A stretch of DNA of 64,000 bases from Hexactinellida sp. DTS-2022 (GCA_028753945.1 JAPNXP010000014.1:1860001-1924000); one strand, 5' to 3'; shown: positions 11,393 through 21,998, counted from the stretch's first letter. Numbers and translations: made by a program. The notes: generated by a model not told the origin, from the sequence alone.

Positions 11393-12373
11393 CAGGGATT
11401 CCAAACTCTAGAAACCAAAAAGCGGGTGGTTTTGCCATTTTGTCAGGAGTTTTACTAAAATAGCGGGAGGTCGAAGATCGAATAGCGTGAGAAAAGCGGG
11501 AGCCTCAAAATATATGCTATTTCTTTGAATCTATCATGATTGGAACGTTACAATATCAGTATTTAGTATGTTTGAATATCTACAATTAGGAAACGCATAT
11601 TTTTCTAGTTATTTCAATCAAATTTCTTCCTGCGTATCTCGTATTGACCCAATGTATGCATTAATACAACAAAAACGAAATAGATAGATTAATGAATTTT
11701 AAATTTCTACAAAGTATGTATTTTTAATAGATATACGTAGATTGTAGCAGACAGAAATATCTTCAAACGTTCTCGTAATTTACGGACATTTTTCTTGAGA
11801 TTTCAAGGATTTTCATGACGATTTAACTTTCGTTGCCATGGGGTAAAAGGTATAAATAGAAAAATCCCATTTTCACTTTCAATTGAAGTTGAAATAACTT
11901 TCAGTTTGACTTTGACATTCCGGAGCAACGAAGTACTATTAGACAATAAAATTTGTAAAACGTGTGAAAAGCTCATTCCACCCGTGGTTCCATAGATCGA
12001 CATATAAACTAAACGAGAAAGAAATTCACCATCGTATCTAGTATAACTACTTTCTGCAGGATGCACTGCAGGATGCAGGTACAAGGTCATCTGGATATTC
12101 TTAAGATTCCTTAGTCCACCTATTAATACACTACTATTATATTTAATTCGAATTTCGAAGAAATTCTTAATTAGCTAACTTACAAGTAATACGAGTAGAA
12201 CAAAACTGGTACTCGTATCTTGACTAATTTAGCAAAGAATTCCGTTATTACTTATATATCATAAAATCTAAATATATAAACAATTTCCAAAAAAGCGGGA
12301 CTTTGAAAAGTTTGGCGGGGGGTCGGGAAGATGGGAGGAAAAGGGCAATAAAGCTGGAGGGTTGGCAACACTG
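11393..12373. mobile_element. Non-autonomous hAT-like element, CAGGG..CCAA TIR family, copy A
   Basis: The left end CAGGGATTCCAAACTCT and the right end GGGTTGGCAACACTG are imperfect inverse repeats. ATGCTAT (7 bp) flanks both ends. Inside each end are GCGGGAGGTCG-type repeats. Copy B of the family is at 32349-33593 and shares the interior (for example CTCAAAATATATGCTATTTC). The family has no gene of its own here. Confidence 0.8.
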
Positions 12374-12589
12374 ATGCTATATCTACAGGAATTTCTATTT
12401 CAACGATTATGCTCTTACAACACGGAGAACGAGGTGTGCTTGTGTCCGTCCAACAGTGGGAGGGGCCTCTAAGGACGCTGGTGCCCAGGGGCCTCCATAC
12501 CCCATAATCCGTCCCTGACTTTAAGATTCAACTTTTCATCTCTAAGGGATTCATTGAGGGTAGATGTTTAGTTGTTGTTATTTCTTTAG
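12374..12589. other. Spacer with GC-rich MITE fragment
   Basis: 12443-12520 contains GTGCCCAGGGGCCTCC and ends ATAATCCGTCCCTG, the right-end type of the CAGGGACGGATTA MITEs. No left end was found. Confidence 0.35.
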
Positions 12590-12793
12590 TGTATGGCGAT
12601 GAAGCCAACCTCTTGTGTTATGAGGAATATTCTGAGGAGAGAGTCAATGAATTGAAGGCACTCATGATTGCAGAGGTATCTTTTTTTAATAGTATATGTT
12701 AGAATTTTGGCAACCATTTTTATATACTATGCATAAGTTATCTCTAATAAATACTTCAGGAGCTGCCAGAATTCGACGAGAAGCCCTCTAATG
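12590..12793 (+). CDS. Two putative coding exons upstream of the AGPAT gene
   Basis: Exon 12590-12675 follows an acceptor (TTTCTTTAG) and ends at a donor (GAG|GTATCT). One frame is open throughout and reads YGDEANLLCYEEYSEERVNE and on to LKALMIAE. A second exon, 12760-12793, follows ATACTTCAG and continues in frame as ELPEFDEKPSN before the donor G|GTATGT. The frame agreement across the 84-bp intron supports a real transcript. I do not recognise the protein. An acceptor at 13080 leads into the AGPAT exon, but an in-frame stop (TAA, 13083-13085) separates it from the AGPAT start. These exons may therefore be the tail of another gene or an alternative 5' part. Confidence 0.4.
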
Positions 12794-13080
12794 GTATGTT
12801 TAGCTGGCTGGGGGAAAGCCTGAGTTTACCTCTCTCCTCCGTATTCTCAATCTGATTGGCTAATTCACTATTATTGTTGTTTCCTACCTACCTACTTGTA
12901 TTTTATCTGTATTATTTGTTGCCTAATCTGGGTTTATTATTGGAATATTAATTAAAACCTATGGTGCTGAATATTTCTGTAAGTTTGGTATACGTATTTA
13001 TATGGATCTTTTGGTTTACTTGAAATTCAATTGTTAACCAAATTAAGCTGAGTTACTATAATTTTTTAATTTTCACGTAG
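12794..13080 (+). other. Probable intron or 5' flank of the acyltransferase gene
   Basis: Begins with a donor GTATGT at 12794 and ends with an acceptor-like TTTTCACGTAG at 13080. No coding content is seen in between. Confidence 0.35.
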
Positions 13081-13124
13081 TTTAAATCTCGGTTTCGTAC
13101 AATTATTTGGAAGATTCGGGTCCG

Positions 13125-14258
13125 ATGTCCCCTCACTTGCTGTTACGTCTGAAAGCAGTGCAGCTGTTTCTCATCTACTCTATGCTTCTAACTGCTCTCT
13201 TCTGTAGCCTACTTCAAGCGGCTCTTCTCCCCCTCTCCCTGTTGTCACAGCGGTGGTGGGAGAGATTGAACCATTTGCTGGCTTACAGTCCTCTAGCTCT
13301 CGTTGTGTTTACTGCTGAGAGGTTGTGTCGAGTTAGGATTAGAGTGTCCGGGGAGTATGATAAGTGTGTACAGCTCTGCTCTGCCTCCCTCTCTGACCAT
13401 CAGCTGGTGACTATGAACCACGCAGGAGAGATTGATTGGTTGATTGGATTCTGTCTCGTTGAAAGGTGTCACATGCTTGGTAGAATGCGAGCTGTCGCAA
13501 AGGAGATAATCAAATACATTCCAGGATTTGGCTGGTCGTTCTATCTATCTGGTTGGATATTCGTGAAGAGAGACGCTTGCAAGGACCTGGAGTACATATC
13601 TCAGAAAGCTAAGAAGATGTCCCAGTCTCCGGCTAGATTCGTAATAGCCATTCTTCCCGAGGGTACCAGGTACACACTGGATAAACATAAACATTCCATT
13701 GCTGTCGCCACCAAGCGAGGGCTGCCTGTGTTCACACACCACTTGACTCCCAGGGCCCGTGGATTCCACTCGCTGGTCTCCTCCCTTAGAGATGACCCCC
13801 TCCTCAAATACCTCGTGGACATCACCATAGTAACACCACACACAGCTACCGTCAGCACTGTGCTTAACGGAGATGAAGTAGTGTGTGACGTCATGCTCTC
13901 CTTCCATCCCATCCGCTCAATAGCGAGCAATAATGAACAGGAGAGTACCGAGTGGCTGTACCAGCTATTCACGGAGAAGGACCGCCTGGTGCAGTATCAT
14001 AGAGACCATGGGCGGTTCCCTCTTGAGCCCAGAAACTTTCTCCTGCCGCCTCGCTGTTCATACATCTCCTTATTCTGGTTGTTGTTCTCGGTCGTCCCAC
14101 CTGCCTCTGTCTGTTGTTACCTCCTATCAACGCACCAATATGTGTTACTGTTTAGTTGCTTGTTCAGCTGCTGGGGAATTAATAAGTTGTTTGAGAAATT
14201 AGTGGACATAACCAGGTTACGTAAGGCTTCACACTATGGCAAGAAGAAACAGGCCTAA
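13125..14258 (+). CDS. 1-acyl-sn-glycerol-3-phosphate acyltransferase, AGPAT3/4/5-type
   Basis: A 377-residue enzyme of the PlsC family that would acylate lysophosphatidate to phosphatidate in the endoplasmic reticulum membrane. Residues 9-40 form a hydrophobic first membrane segment. Motif I is NHAGEIDW (His99 and Asp104 of the HX4D catalytic pair). The acyl-acceptor/phosphate motif is PEGTR (178-182), within FVIAILPEGTRYT. TPRARGF near 208-214 matches the fourth conserved block. Residues 310-352 form one or two C-terminal membrane segments, and the end SHYGKKKQA resembles the AGPAT3/4 tail. Length agrees with the usual 364-380. The start is ATG 13125, because an in-frame stop lies at 13083. 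The gene is a single exon, although vertebrate AGPAT3-5 genes have many, so it could be a retrocopy. The frame is intact and its base composition is clearly GC-richer than its surroundings, which argues for function. Confidence 0.93.
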   Translation: MSPHLLLRLKAVQLFLIYSMLLTALFCSLLQAALLPLSLLSQRWWERLNHLLAYSPLALVVFTAERLCRVRIRVSGEYDKCVQLCSASLSDHQLVTMNHAGEIDWLIGFCLVERCHMLGRMRAVAKEIIKYIPGFGWSFYLSGWIFVKRDACKDLEYISQKAKKMSQSPARFVIAILPEGTRYTLDKHKHSIAVATKRGLPVFTHHLTPRARGFHSLVSSLRDDPLLKYLVDITIVTPHTATVSTVLNGDEVVCDVMLSFHPIRSIASNNEQESTEWLYQLFTEKDRLVQYHRDHGRFPLEPRNFLLPPRCSYISLFWLLFSVVPPASVCCYLLSTHQYVLLFSCLFSCWGINKLFEKLVDITRLRKASHYGKKKQA

Positions 14259-14806
14259 CCAATAACTATCTGAATTGTTATATATATTTTATTGATTGGC
14301 TATTTGACTTTACTATTTGTTCGAAAGGTTAATAAGAAATATCCTATTTAGGCCATTCATAGCCTACTATACATAAGGCCTCACAGTAACTTGTGGATTT
14401 TGGACCAGGGATGTCGGCCTAACTATTTTGTTACAAAATATATCGATATATGGTTTTAATAGGTTAATGTAGGGTATAATAACTTAATCTAGACAGTATA
14501 ATTTTGTTTCGTCTCCATTTCGCATAGAATGTATACAGAAATTCAAATTTAAGATATATAATATTGACTCCTAACAGCAATAAAATACATGTAAGTGATG
14601 TGTTTATATACACGTATATATATAGTATTAATCAGCAGCAGGTGTCCAAAGGTTCTTTAGTGAAAATCAAAGTAGCCCTCCAGATAACAATCCAGTCCTC
14701 CAGATATTAAGCCAGTCCTCCAGGTGAAATCTTACAATATTCCCTATAAAGACAATACAAAGCAAGGAATACTATACAAACAGACGAATATCAAATTATA
14801 GCAATA

Positions 14807-15201
14807 TTACTTACTAAATTTTTTCAGTTTTCGTTTGTCCATACCCTTAGAAATAACCATTGAGTAATAATTTTTAACTATATTTGCTAGAGAACAGTTA
14901 ACAACTACAAATACATGTTTCTTAAGGATGTGGCAGACATCAACTGAACAGAACAAACAGCTATTATTCCAGGAATCACAGATATTACAATCCAAAACAG
15001 AATTAGTCGAGAGCTCGACAAGAATTTTCCCTGATGGTCCCTCCAATAACTTCGCCATCAGTTCATTATTATTCTTTATGGTAATAAAAATCTTCCAAAC
15101 GATAACAATTGATTCTAATACGATCTCAGAAGGGTATTTCAAGGACCCGCGATCAGAGAGGTCTAAAAGCTTAAATTGAGACATAAATAGATCGTCTATA
15201 A
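14807..15201 (-). pseudogene. P1 transposase C-terminal part
   Basis: This minus-strand stretch reads DDLFMSQFKLLDLSDRGSLK, then YPSEIVLESIVIVWKIF, then CSLANIVKNYYSMVISKG and KRKLKKFSK before the stop. The same block order occurs in P2 (LIEILDRGSLKWPSDSVLES). It is continuous with the segment ending at 17300 once the hAT-type element 15202-17299 is taken out: the reading LID|DLF runs across the single copy of the GTCTATAA target. This is the natural C-terminus of the P-type transposase. Confidence 0.8.
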
Positions 15202-15317
15202 CAGTGGTTCCCAACCTTTTCCAACAAATGTCACGATATTACCCCCTAACATATATTTTTGCTATAATTCCTCCCCAGCACTACAATGTACTATTTTGGT
15301 CTTGAAATACTGTTACT

Positions 15318-15481
15318 CAAGGCCGCATTAAGGGTCGTCTGGGCCCTGGTACTGTCCAAATTTCAGGGCCCCTATTTGTCTTATACTGTCTGGAGGCACG
15401 CTACGCGGTCCCCTAATGGGCCCCTCAGGCCCTGGGCCCTGGTGCTGCAGCACCCATAGCCCCCCCCTTAATGCGGCCTTG
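15318..15481. mobile_element. MITE with TIR CAAGGCCGCATTAAGGG
   Basis: Left CAAGGCCGCATTAAGGG and right CCCTTAATGCGGCCTTG are inverse. Flanks CTGTTACT and CGGTTACT match at 7 of 8 bases. 164 bp, GC-rich, non-coding, nested inside the hAT-type element. Confidence 0.85.
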
Positions 15482-15599
15482 CGGTTACTGAAAACTAAGT
15501 GAAAATATAAATAATACTGTTAATGAGAACAGTCAATATTATCAATACTAGGTATTTTTAATTACTCAGTGATTAAATCATTCAGTGAGACAAAATGAT

Positions 15600-17222
15600 C
15601 CAGAAAATTTCATAATACGAGCCCTTCGATCTCGGTCACTTTCGACAGATCGGTGCTACACAATACAAGTTAACGGCCGCTACGCGGCCTTACTCCTCGC
15701 TAAACGATTGATTACCTTATTAGTAATATTTGTCATAGTTATATAAGGAAAATTCCAAAAATACTCAAGTTTTTTAAAAATTTCCAAATATACTCAACTT
15801 TTTACTGATACTCAAATATAAAACTAGATCTTTCCGAATCTACTCAAGTTTTTCAAAATAATTCCAAATCTACTCAAGTTTTTCAGAATAATTCCAATTC
15901 TGCTCAAGTTTTTTCAATAAATTCCAAATCTACTCAACTTTTCAGTAAATCCACAGATCTACTCAAGTTTAGAAAGGCTATATTTAGTCTATCTTATATA
16001 TTAAATCACAATGATTTTTTGTTTTTTTGTTTATGTGTTTGTTCAGAATAAAATGAGGAACTGGTAAAAGCTACAGACCTAAATTTTTCAGTGGGGTGGG
16101 GAATACTGTATGTACAAACAAGTTCAATATCTAAAAAGAGATTCACATCTTCCATCACAAAAGGTGTCAAAACCTTTAGCCAATTAAATTCGAGGGTTGT
16201 TCCAGTATACATTAGCAGCTAGCATTCAATTAGTATAATTGAATGCTTTAGTGTCTGTCAAATGTTAAGATCCATTATAGAATACTGAGACAGTAATCTA
16301 ATTGATCGAGAGGAAGTTCAGGCATCTAATCAGTTATTTGTGTACTGTCTGTCTAGCCATACATTTCTAACATTCCATTGTGTCATTTGATATCAAATTA
16401 TTATCAATCAATGCAATAACTTCTCCACATCCCAAAGTTAGGGGTCCACTGGTACAGATTCTTAGTGATATTTAATTTTATATTTGGAGTTGGTATATTA
16501 TTATACATGGACGAGCTTTAATATTTAGAAAATTATCTGTTCAAATTTGCATAAATATCCAAATTATTTAATCTGTCCTTATAGAAACCTGTAGCAAGGA
16601 TGAACGGATATAAATAGACAGCTAGCGGCCACTCATCAAAACGACATTTAATTTCAAAAGGAACATGCTTTGAATACAAGCGAGGGCCGCAGGCCCGAGT
16701 ACAAGTTGTAAGGACGCGCGTAGAGCAGACGAGCAGCTTGTACTAATAAATATTTTTGTGGTTGGGATCTCCATACTAGTTTCAATAATCCAATAAAACT
16801 TGAGTATATTCGGAATAATCCAATAAAACTTGAGTATATTTGGAATAATCCGGTAAAACTTGAGTATATTTGGAAAAACTTGAGTATATTTACAAATTAG
16901 TTGAGTATTGTTGAGTATATTTGGAAATTTTAAAAAAACTTGAGTATTTTTGGAATTTTCCCTAGTTATATACTTATAATACCGGTTGAAAGCCAACTTC
17001 TAGGTTTATTATGAATTTTCACTAATTTGTTTACCTATTTGTGTAAATAACAACAACAAAACTCGTATTATAAATTTATAAACGCGAAATTCGTGTTCAG
17101 TATACTTGGAAGTTAGTTTCAATCAAAATTATAAATGCGGTTTCTTTTCCCCCATCATTTTATTACAATCCGGATTAACGCACAAACAAACACAACAATC
17201 GAGATTTAATAATATAGATATC
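15600..17222 (+). repeat. Dispersed repeat split by a foldback element
   Basis: Head 15600-15744 (ATACGAGCCCTTCGATCTCG ... GCGGCCTTACTCCTC) and tail 16964-17222 (AAACGCGAAATTCG ... ACAACAATCGAGATTTAATA) correspond to one continuous sequence at about 58100-58530. The foldback element 15745-16963 was inserted in between. Confidence 0.65.
15745..16963. mobile_element. Foldback element with minisatellite arms
   Basis: The left arm (15745-15970) is a tandem array of AATTCCAAATCTACTCAAGT-type units, each about 25-32 bp. The right arm (about 16776-16963) is a tandem array of the inverse unit (ACTTGAGTATATTTGGAATA). The outermost 30 bases of the arms are near-perfect inverses. Between them lies about 800 bp with no recognised gene; a 68-codon minus-strand frame (16212-16006) and a segment with AGGACGCGCGTAGAGCAGAC (about 16710) are unassigned. 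Confidence 0.75.
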
Positions 17223-17299
17223 TAAGTAGGTGGAATTCCTCCCCGAGGATGGCCAAATCCCTCCCCAGGGAGGAATTCCTCCCAGGTTGGGAACCACTG

Positions 17300-18854
17300 G
17301 TCTATAAGATCTTTATCAATAGTTAAGAATTCTCGGCATATATGACATGACTTGCTACGCTTCAAGTATTGGTGTGTTGAATAGCCCGCAATAAATGCTA
17401 AAGACTGTAGGACCTGGATACTGATAGATAGGTCTGATATGGCGACCAAAAATGGTTCTAAATCAATCTCGCAGTCAGATTATAAGCTGTCCACAGAAGA
17501 GAATGATTCTACGAACTCTTGTAAAGAAGATGTGCTAGATACAGTCTAAGTGGAAAACAAGTTTAAGATGCTGGAGATGCTGGAAAACGACGCTCCGATT
17601 CCAAGATCTGAAGATAAGAAACGTGATAGTTGGAACCTGACATCATACGATATAAACCGAAATGGTGTTCCAATGGATCTGTCTGCAGGAATGATGTTAA
17701 GAGAAATGAATAGCCGCAGTTTTCAGTTAGAAGTTTGTAATTTGAGGTAATACTAGACAAGCTTGTCTCAAGCTTGTAAATGTCTTCTTGCTCAATTTTC
17801 CTCCTTTCTCTTGCAATGACTGCCAGGTATCTAACCAGTAAACAATGCGCTTTAGAAAAATAAATCGGTCATCATTAGAAATCAAAGGACGAGATATAGA
17901 ATCATTTAAACGAACATGTTTATATGGCATATTAACATTAAAGATTTTCCAAAGAAAAAATAAAATCTGAACAAATTCGGAGGTATGGGATTTGAATGCT
18001 GGGCTGCGTTGTTCATTTTGAATAGCCAGACCTGCAATAGTGGACTCATGAACTACGTTTAAAACAAGTTTAACATTTTGACGTTCGAGGCTAGATGGAT
18101 AACAAGACTTTAGAGTCAAACGTGGAGCGAGTTTTGCCAAGCTATCCCTCTCTGAATTATATAGCATTCGAATATCACGAAAAGAAGCATGACAAATTTC
18201 AAAGGATTGGTGGATCGATCAATGGAGATGCAATCTAAATCAGGATAAGAAAAGAGTTTACCATCAGTTTGCTCATTCAGCCAATTATTGCGAATAGTTT
18301 TTAGAATATGCACGAAGTCAAAAGTAAGAAACAGGCTAGGCTCCTGTCTATACCACAAGGATGTGTTACTCGCGTTTCCAGTTTACCAGTAGGGGAAAAG
18401 AATTTAAAGATTTTCACATTAAGAGAATAATTGTCAGTAGAAATGATTTGGACAATTAGGCCACAATCCTCAACATCACAAATACAAGATTTAATCGTAT
18501 CAAACAACTCAGCTGAGACAGAAGCACATGGAAGTAAACGGTTTGTGTAGAATAATAATTCGGGCATCCGGGTAGAATGGATGGTACAGCTCCTTCTTTA
18601 AGCTTTAGGTACTTTCGTGGCATCTCTCGATATGTCCCATCGCCATTCGGTACCTTGTAGGTGCGTTCAATTTCCTCCTTAAAATGCAAGGAACAAACGT
18701 GCACAGTGTGGAGTTCATGAATATCAACTCTGTGGAGTGCTCGAATCCAAGCGTCTCCAAGTTCTTCTGGTTTGTGTGGCATCTTGAACACTGGGATTCG
18801 CTCGTCATCATCATAATTGCTTCTACATCCGGGAGCTCAACAGCGGCTAGGCAT
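17300..18854 (-). pseudogene. P1 transposase, THAP domain to GYSTHQYL region
   Basis: ATG at 18854 starts MPSRC, then an in-frame TGA (18839-18837), then APGCRSNYDDDERIPVFKMP, a clear THAP zinc finger (C..C, WIRAL, VHVCSLHF, AVPSILPG). The next segment starts directly at a part of the RNase-H-like core (IISTDNYSLNVKIFKF, then FLTFDFVHILKTIRNNWLN, about 18330-18250). This skips the LLDEM...DG block seen in P3, so there is an internal deletion. Further on come LERQNVKLVLNVV, TDPLEHHFGLYRMMSGSNYH (about 17690-17630) and GYSTHQYLKRSKSCHICREF (about 17390-17335). Several frameshifts break it. THAP9/P-element transposases use THAP for DNA binding and bind GTP; this copy cannot be active. Confidence 0.85.
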
Positions 18855-19177
18855 TGTAATCGTGAGGAAATAATACGTATACTGCTTGAATGTAATGCTA
18901 ATTCTGAAATTAATTGGAGAAATTGTCAAATTTTTAATGTACAGTGTATATATAGTACATATATACTATAATTAACATTTATGGGTGACTAAAATTCCAA
19001 TATTTCAAACTTCAAAAAGTAGATTAAAGTTTAAAGTAGTAGTTTTGTGCCTTCACTATCTAGTTACGTTATTATACCCTACATTAACCTATTAAAACCA
19101 TATATCGATATATTTTGTAACAAAATAGTTAGGTCGACTCCGACATCCCTGGTCCAAAATCCACAAGTTACTGTGAG

Positions 19178-19507
19178 ATAAGTTGTTTAATACGCGTATT
19201 GCGTATGCGTATACGCTATCCACCAGTACGTATTATACGTTAAACCTATGATCAACCTTGGATGTTTTTGAAGTAAATTCAATAGAATATTTCTAATTCT
19301 TGTTGTAAAAACAACATCTAGCAAATATTCATATTTGTACTATACAAACGAGTCAATTACGAGTTAATTAACAATAAAAGAACATCGATTAAACCAAAAG
19401 TTGTTCAAAGCAAATTTCATGAGCTCGATATTATAAGTAAGGTATACGTTTAATACGTATTACATTATACGTATTATACGTAATACGTAGCCAATAAAAT
19501 ACGTATT
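19178..19507. mobile_element. Palindromic MITE with TIR TAAGTTGTTTAATACG
   Basis: TAAGTTGTTTAATACG on the left is the inverse of CGTATTAAACAACTTA on the right. Both ends continue into runs of TACGTATT-type palindromes. It separates the two halves of the right end of P1. The target duplication is unclear (GA on both sides). Confidence 0.65.
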
Positions 19508-19550
19508 AAACAACTTAGACTGGAGGCCTTAGTTTAGTAGGCTATGGGCC

Positions 19551-19984
19551 ATTGTTATTTGGTATCATGTTTCAGCTCCACCGCCCTCGTTAATATCACT
19601 CCCGCATGAATTATGTCATTATTGGCATTATTCCTATTATTACACCACATTTCAAAGTAATGCCACTGTTCACTGCCAATTTTCTGGTAGGATTAACTAT
19701 CACCACACTCTAAATTGGCTATTAACAAAATCAGAAACTATGACAAGCATAATTACCCAACGATTGCTATTTTATCAATAAGCACTTCTAAATTAGAATA
19801 TTTGCTCAGATAATTATTAACTATGTCGTCATCAAACAATGAGTTAATGATAATGAGATGCCGCCCGCCCGCATCCTCAGATATACTTCGTGTGGAGCTG
19901 AAACATTATTACCATCAATACTGGCGTTATCTAATTTTTCCAATCAATTTGAATTTCCAATGAGTATTAATAGTATTTATTATA
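19551..19984. other. Spacer with an inverted GC-richer pair
   Basis: GTTTCAGCTCCACCGCCC (19569-19586) is loosely inverted near 19893 (GTGTGGAGCTGAAAC), with GCCCGCCCGCATCC before it. A MITE of about 340 bp is likely (ends ATGTTTCAGCTCCAC and GTGGAGCTGAAACAT, about 19568-19909). No gene. Confidence 0.5.
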
Positions 19985-19987
19985 CAG

Positions 19988-20082
19988 TCGACTCCGCTTA
20001 ATAGACCATTGGTTAATAGATTTCTCTGCTTAATCGGGTCAAAGCAACCTGGTCCGAGGTGACTCTTAAGCGGAGTCGACTG
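19988..20082. mobile_element. Tc1/mariner-type MITE, TIR CAGTCGACTCCGCTTAA
   Basis: Left CAGTCGACTCCGCTTAA is repeated inverted at TTAAGCGGAGTCGACTG. The left flank is TA; the right flank has mutated to GA. About 95 bp, Tigger/pogo style, non-coding. Confidence 0.75.
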
Positions 20083-20097
20083 GAATAATAATAATAC

Positions 20098-20210
20098 AGT
20101 AGAACCTGCATAATCCGACCATCTATAATCCTGATTTCAGCAGAACCGACAGTTTTCAGTTTTCTATCCCACCAACAACGGGTATCGGAGTAGATAGGTT
20201 CTACTGGTAG
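20098..20210. mobile_element. Tc1/mariner-type MITE, TIR CAGTAGAACCT
   Basis: CAGTAGAACCTGCATAATCC on the left, AGGTTCTACTG on the right. The internal text alternates with TATAATCC and GGTATCGGAGTAGATAGG. Non-coding. Confidence 0.65.
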
Positions 20211-20339
20211 TACTTAACTAGAATGATTGATTACAATAGTACCATAGTTAGCTTAATAATGATAACTATGGTACTTAAGCTTAAGGCACATCAGTCCAAA
20301 ATATACACTCGAAACAGGTTAAAAATAAAAAATCCCAAA

Positions 20340-20450
20340 TTGTAGGGTATGCCGACGCATTTCCCTTAGGAGGAACTACATTTGGATGTTTAGATAACTA
20401 GTTGTTCCCCCAAAGGGAAAGGCTTTCGGCACAGGCTGAAATTTTGGATT
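20340..20450. repeat. Hairpin-forming dispersed repeat, member 1
   Basis: GCCGACGCATTTCCCTTAGG pairs imperfectly with CCAAAGGGAAAGGCTTTCGG about 60 bases later. The following text, GGCTGAAATTTTGGATTTTT ... CGCCTCAAGGTGTTTACACC, parallels 35300-35420 and 56290-56695. Non-coding. Confidence 0.55.
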
Positions 20451-21335
20451 TTTTCGATATGTCATGAACGCCTCAAGGTGTTTACACCCATTTATCAAGT
20501 TGTTACGGGTCAATTGATAAATTTGATGTTTGTTTCTATCTTAAACCATCTTACATTTAATGCCATTCATTCAATAAGTAATTTATATAATGAATTATCC
20601 AAATAGTTAATTATTTTAGCAATGTTATCCACGGTGAGTTGAGTTAAGTCAACAAATATTTTATTTTATTTGTTTAAATCCATTGTATAGTAAGTAATAC
20701 TACAATTAAATAGAAACCAGCTCGAATTGATAAGTTAAATCAATATAATTATCGCAATTTGAAACAATAGAGTAAGATATAGCAAGTTAACGATATTCCC
20801 CGGACGAAAATTAATCGATTATCTAAGAAAAGAAATTATCTCGAATTTTTTTTTCTTTTTCCAAACAGTAGAGACGGGCAATATATAAAGTTTGCACACA
20901 GTTTTGACTCTTTTCCATAGTTATTTTCAGAGATATGACCTATTTGTTTAGCGATCGATTTCCATTAATTGTCCGTAGTTTATTCTCCAATATTCGAAAG
21001 ACTGGAGTCAACATAACTTTTTCCATGTTTTGTCTGACAAAAGTAATCAACAATTGATCAAAAAAGATAGTTAAAAAGTGAAAATTTGAAACTTTATGGC
21101 CTATAATCCCATTCGAGAGTACGTTTTCTTGTCCATTCATTTTCTGAGACACCCGAGGTGCTAGAATCAAAATTTACGTCTCAAAATACTCGCAATACCC
21201 GGCATCCTATCCGTCAATAATACATTTTGTTACCCTAACACGCACAGTTTTCAAAATGATCCATATATGGGCATGTAATGTGCCCTTTTTGATGACGCAG
21301 CAAACTTCCTCTCTCCTAAAGTATACACTCTAGAG
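20450..21335. other. AT-rich region without gene
   Basis: Only short frames. One (20940-21170, minus strand) reads as 76 codons but matches nothing I know. Confidence 0.4.
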
Positions 21336-21480
21336 CAGCGATTCCCAACCTTTTTCAACTGTGGACCCCCTATAGTCGTTCTGTGGACCCCCTCCCATTG
21401 ACCGTAATACATCTTGTGGACCCCCTAGAGCCATCTGTGGACCCCTAAGGGGTCCATGGACCCCAGGTTGGGAACCACTG
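21336..21480. mobile_element. hAT-type MITE (CAGCGATTCCCAACCT), TSD CTCTAGAG
   Basis: Left CAGCGATTCCCAACCT, right AGGTTGGGAACCACTG; CTCTAGAG is duplicated exactly on both sides. Its ends are the same type as the 2.1-kb element at 15202-17299. Its 145 bp are built mostly from GTGGACCCCCT units. Confidence 0.92.
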
Positions 21481-21526
21481 CTCTAGAGCTTAGCTCTAAC
21501 CATCTAATCACATCAATTTCCCATTA

Positions 21527-21998
21527 TAGTCCAGCAATATGGTGCAGGAAATGGTCGAATTGTGCATTTTCGAGATAAAAGTGCCAAATTTTGCGCAATT
21601 GTAGTATTATAGGTTCTGATCAACTTCAGCTATGGCACATAGCAGAATTTTTGGAAGAACAAATTTTTCAGGGGTCAAAAATTGGTGCCCAATCGAAATC
21701 GCCGGCAGTATAAATATAGGATATCTCATTCAAATGAATTCTTAAGGACTTTATATTGTCAGATTCTTGCTCAGCACTTAATTTCCAGCATTTTGATAGG
21801 TATATTGACTATATTTGGTGAGATTATTTTTTGGTTTCCCATAGCAACGGTAAGTATGTGATAACATTCCGATCTCCCAATTTGGACTAACCATATCGAG
21901 TGACCCCTTGTTTTTCTCGGATATGCGTACTGAGTGCGAATATACTATTAGAAACACTCTAAATATTAATTTTCGATCCAAAAGTATGCATTTTCATT
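21527..21998 (-). repeat. ~470-bp repeat, left member of an inverted pair
   Basis: Inverted and about 90 percent alike (by eye) to 31034-31503. The pair brackets Ginger copy 1. Both members keep a 67-codon frame (21981-21778 here) with the peptide core GSLDMVSPNWEIGMLSH. I do not recognise it; it may simply reflect DNA-level similarity. Confidence 0.75.

Larger units (their letters stand above)
15202..17299. mobile_element. Non-autonomous hAT-type element (TIR CAGTGGTTCCCAACCT) in P1
   Basis: The left end CAGTGGTTCCCAACCT and right end AGGTTGGGAACCACTG are perfect inverses. The 8-bp target GTCTATAA is duplicated exactly (15194-15201 and 17300-17307). The 2.1 kb interior has no transposase. 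Instead it holds a small MITE (15318-15481), a copy of the CCCTTCGATCTCGGTCAC repeat and a foldback element (15745-16963). It interrupts the P1 transposase frame. Confidence 0.92.
14340..19550 (-). mobile_element. P-type (THAP9-like) DNA transposon P1, with nested insertions
   Basis: Inverted ends of about 100 bp: 14382-14485 (CACAGTAACTTGTGGATTTT ... GGGTATAATAAC) and 19074-19175 in reverse. They match almost base for base except for a small insertion (GTCGGAGTCGACC) on the right. A second, outer inverted match (GGCCATTCATAGCCTAC at 14351 and GTAGGCTATGGGCC at 19538) indicates that the real ends lie further out, and that a palindromic insertion (about 19178-19507) split the right end. The transposase is on the minus strand. 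An 8-bp TSD could not be confirmed. A hAT-type element sits inside at 15202-17299. Confidence 0.8.

Noticed and set aside
13545..13972. Minus-strand frames of 120 and 123 codons within the AGPAT gene
   Set aside because: Shadows of a strong plus-strand coding region with all family motifs.
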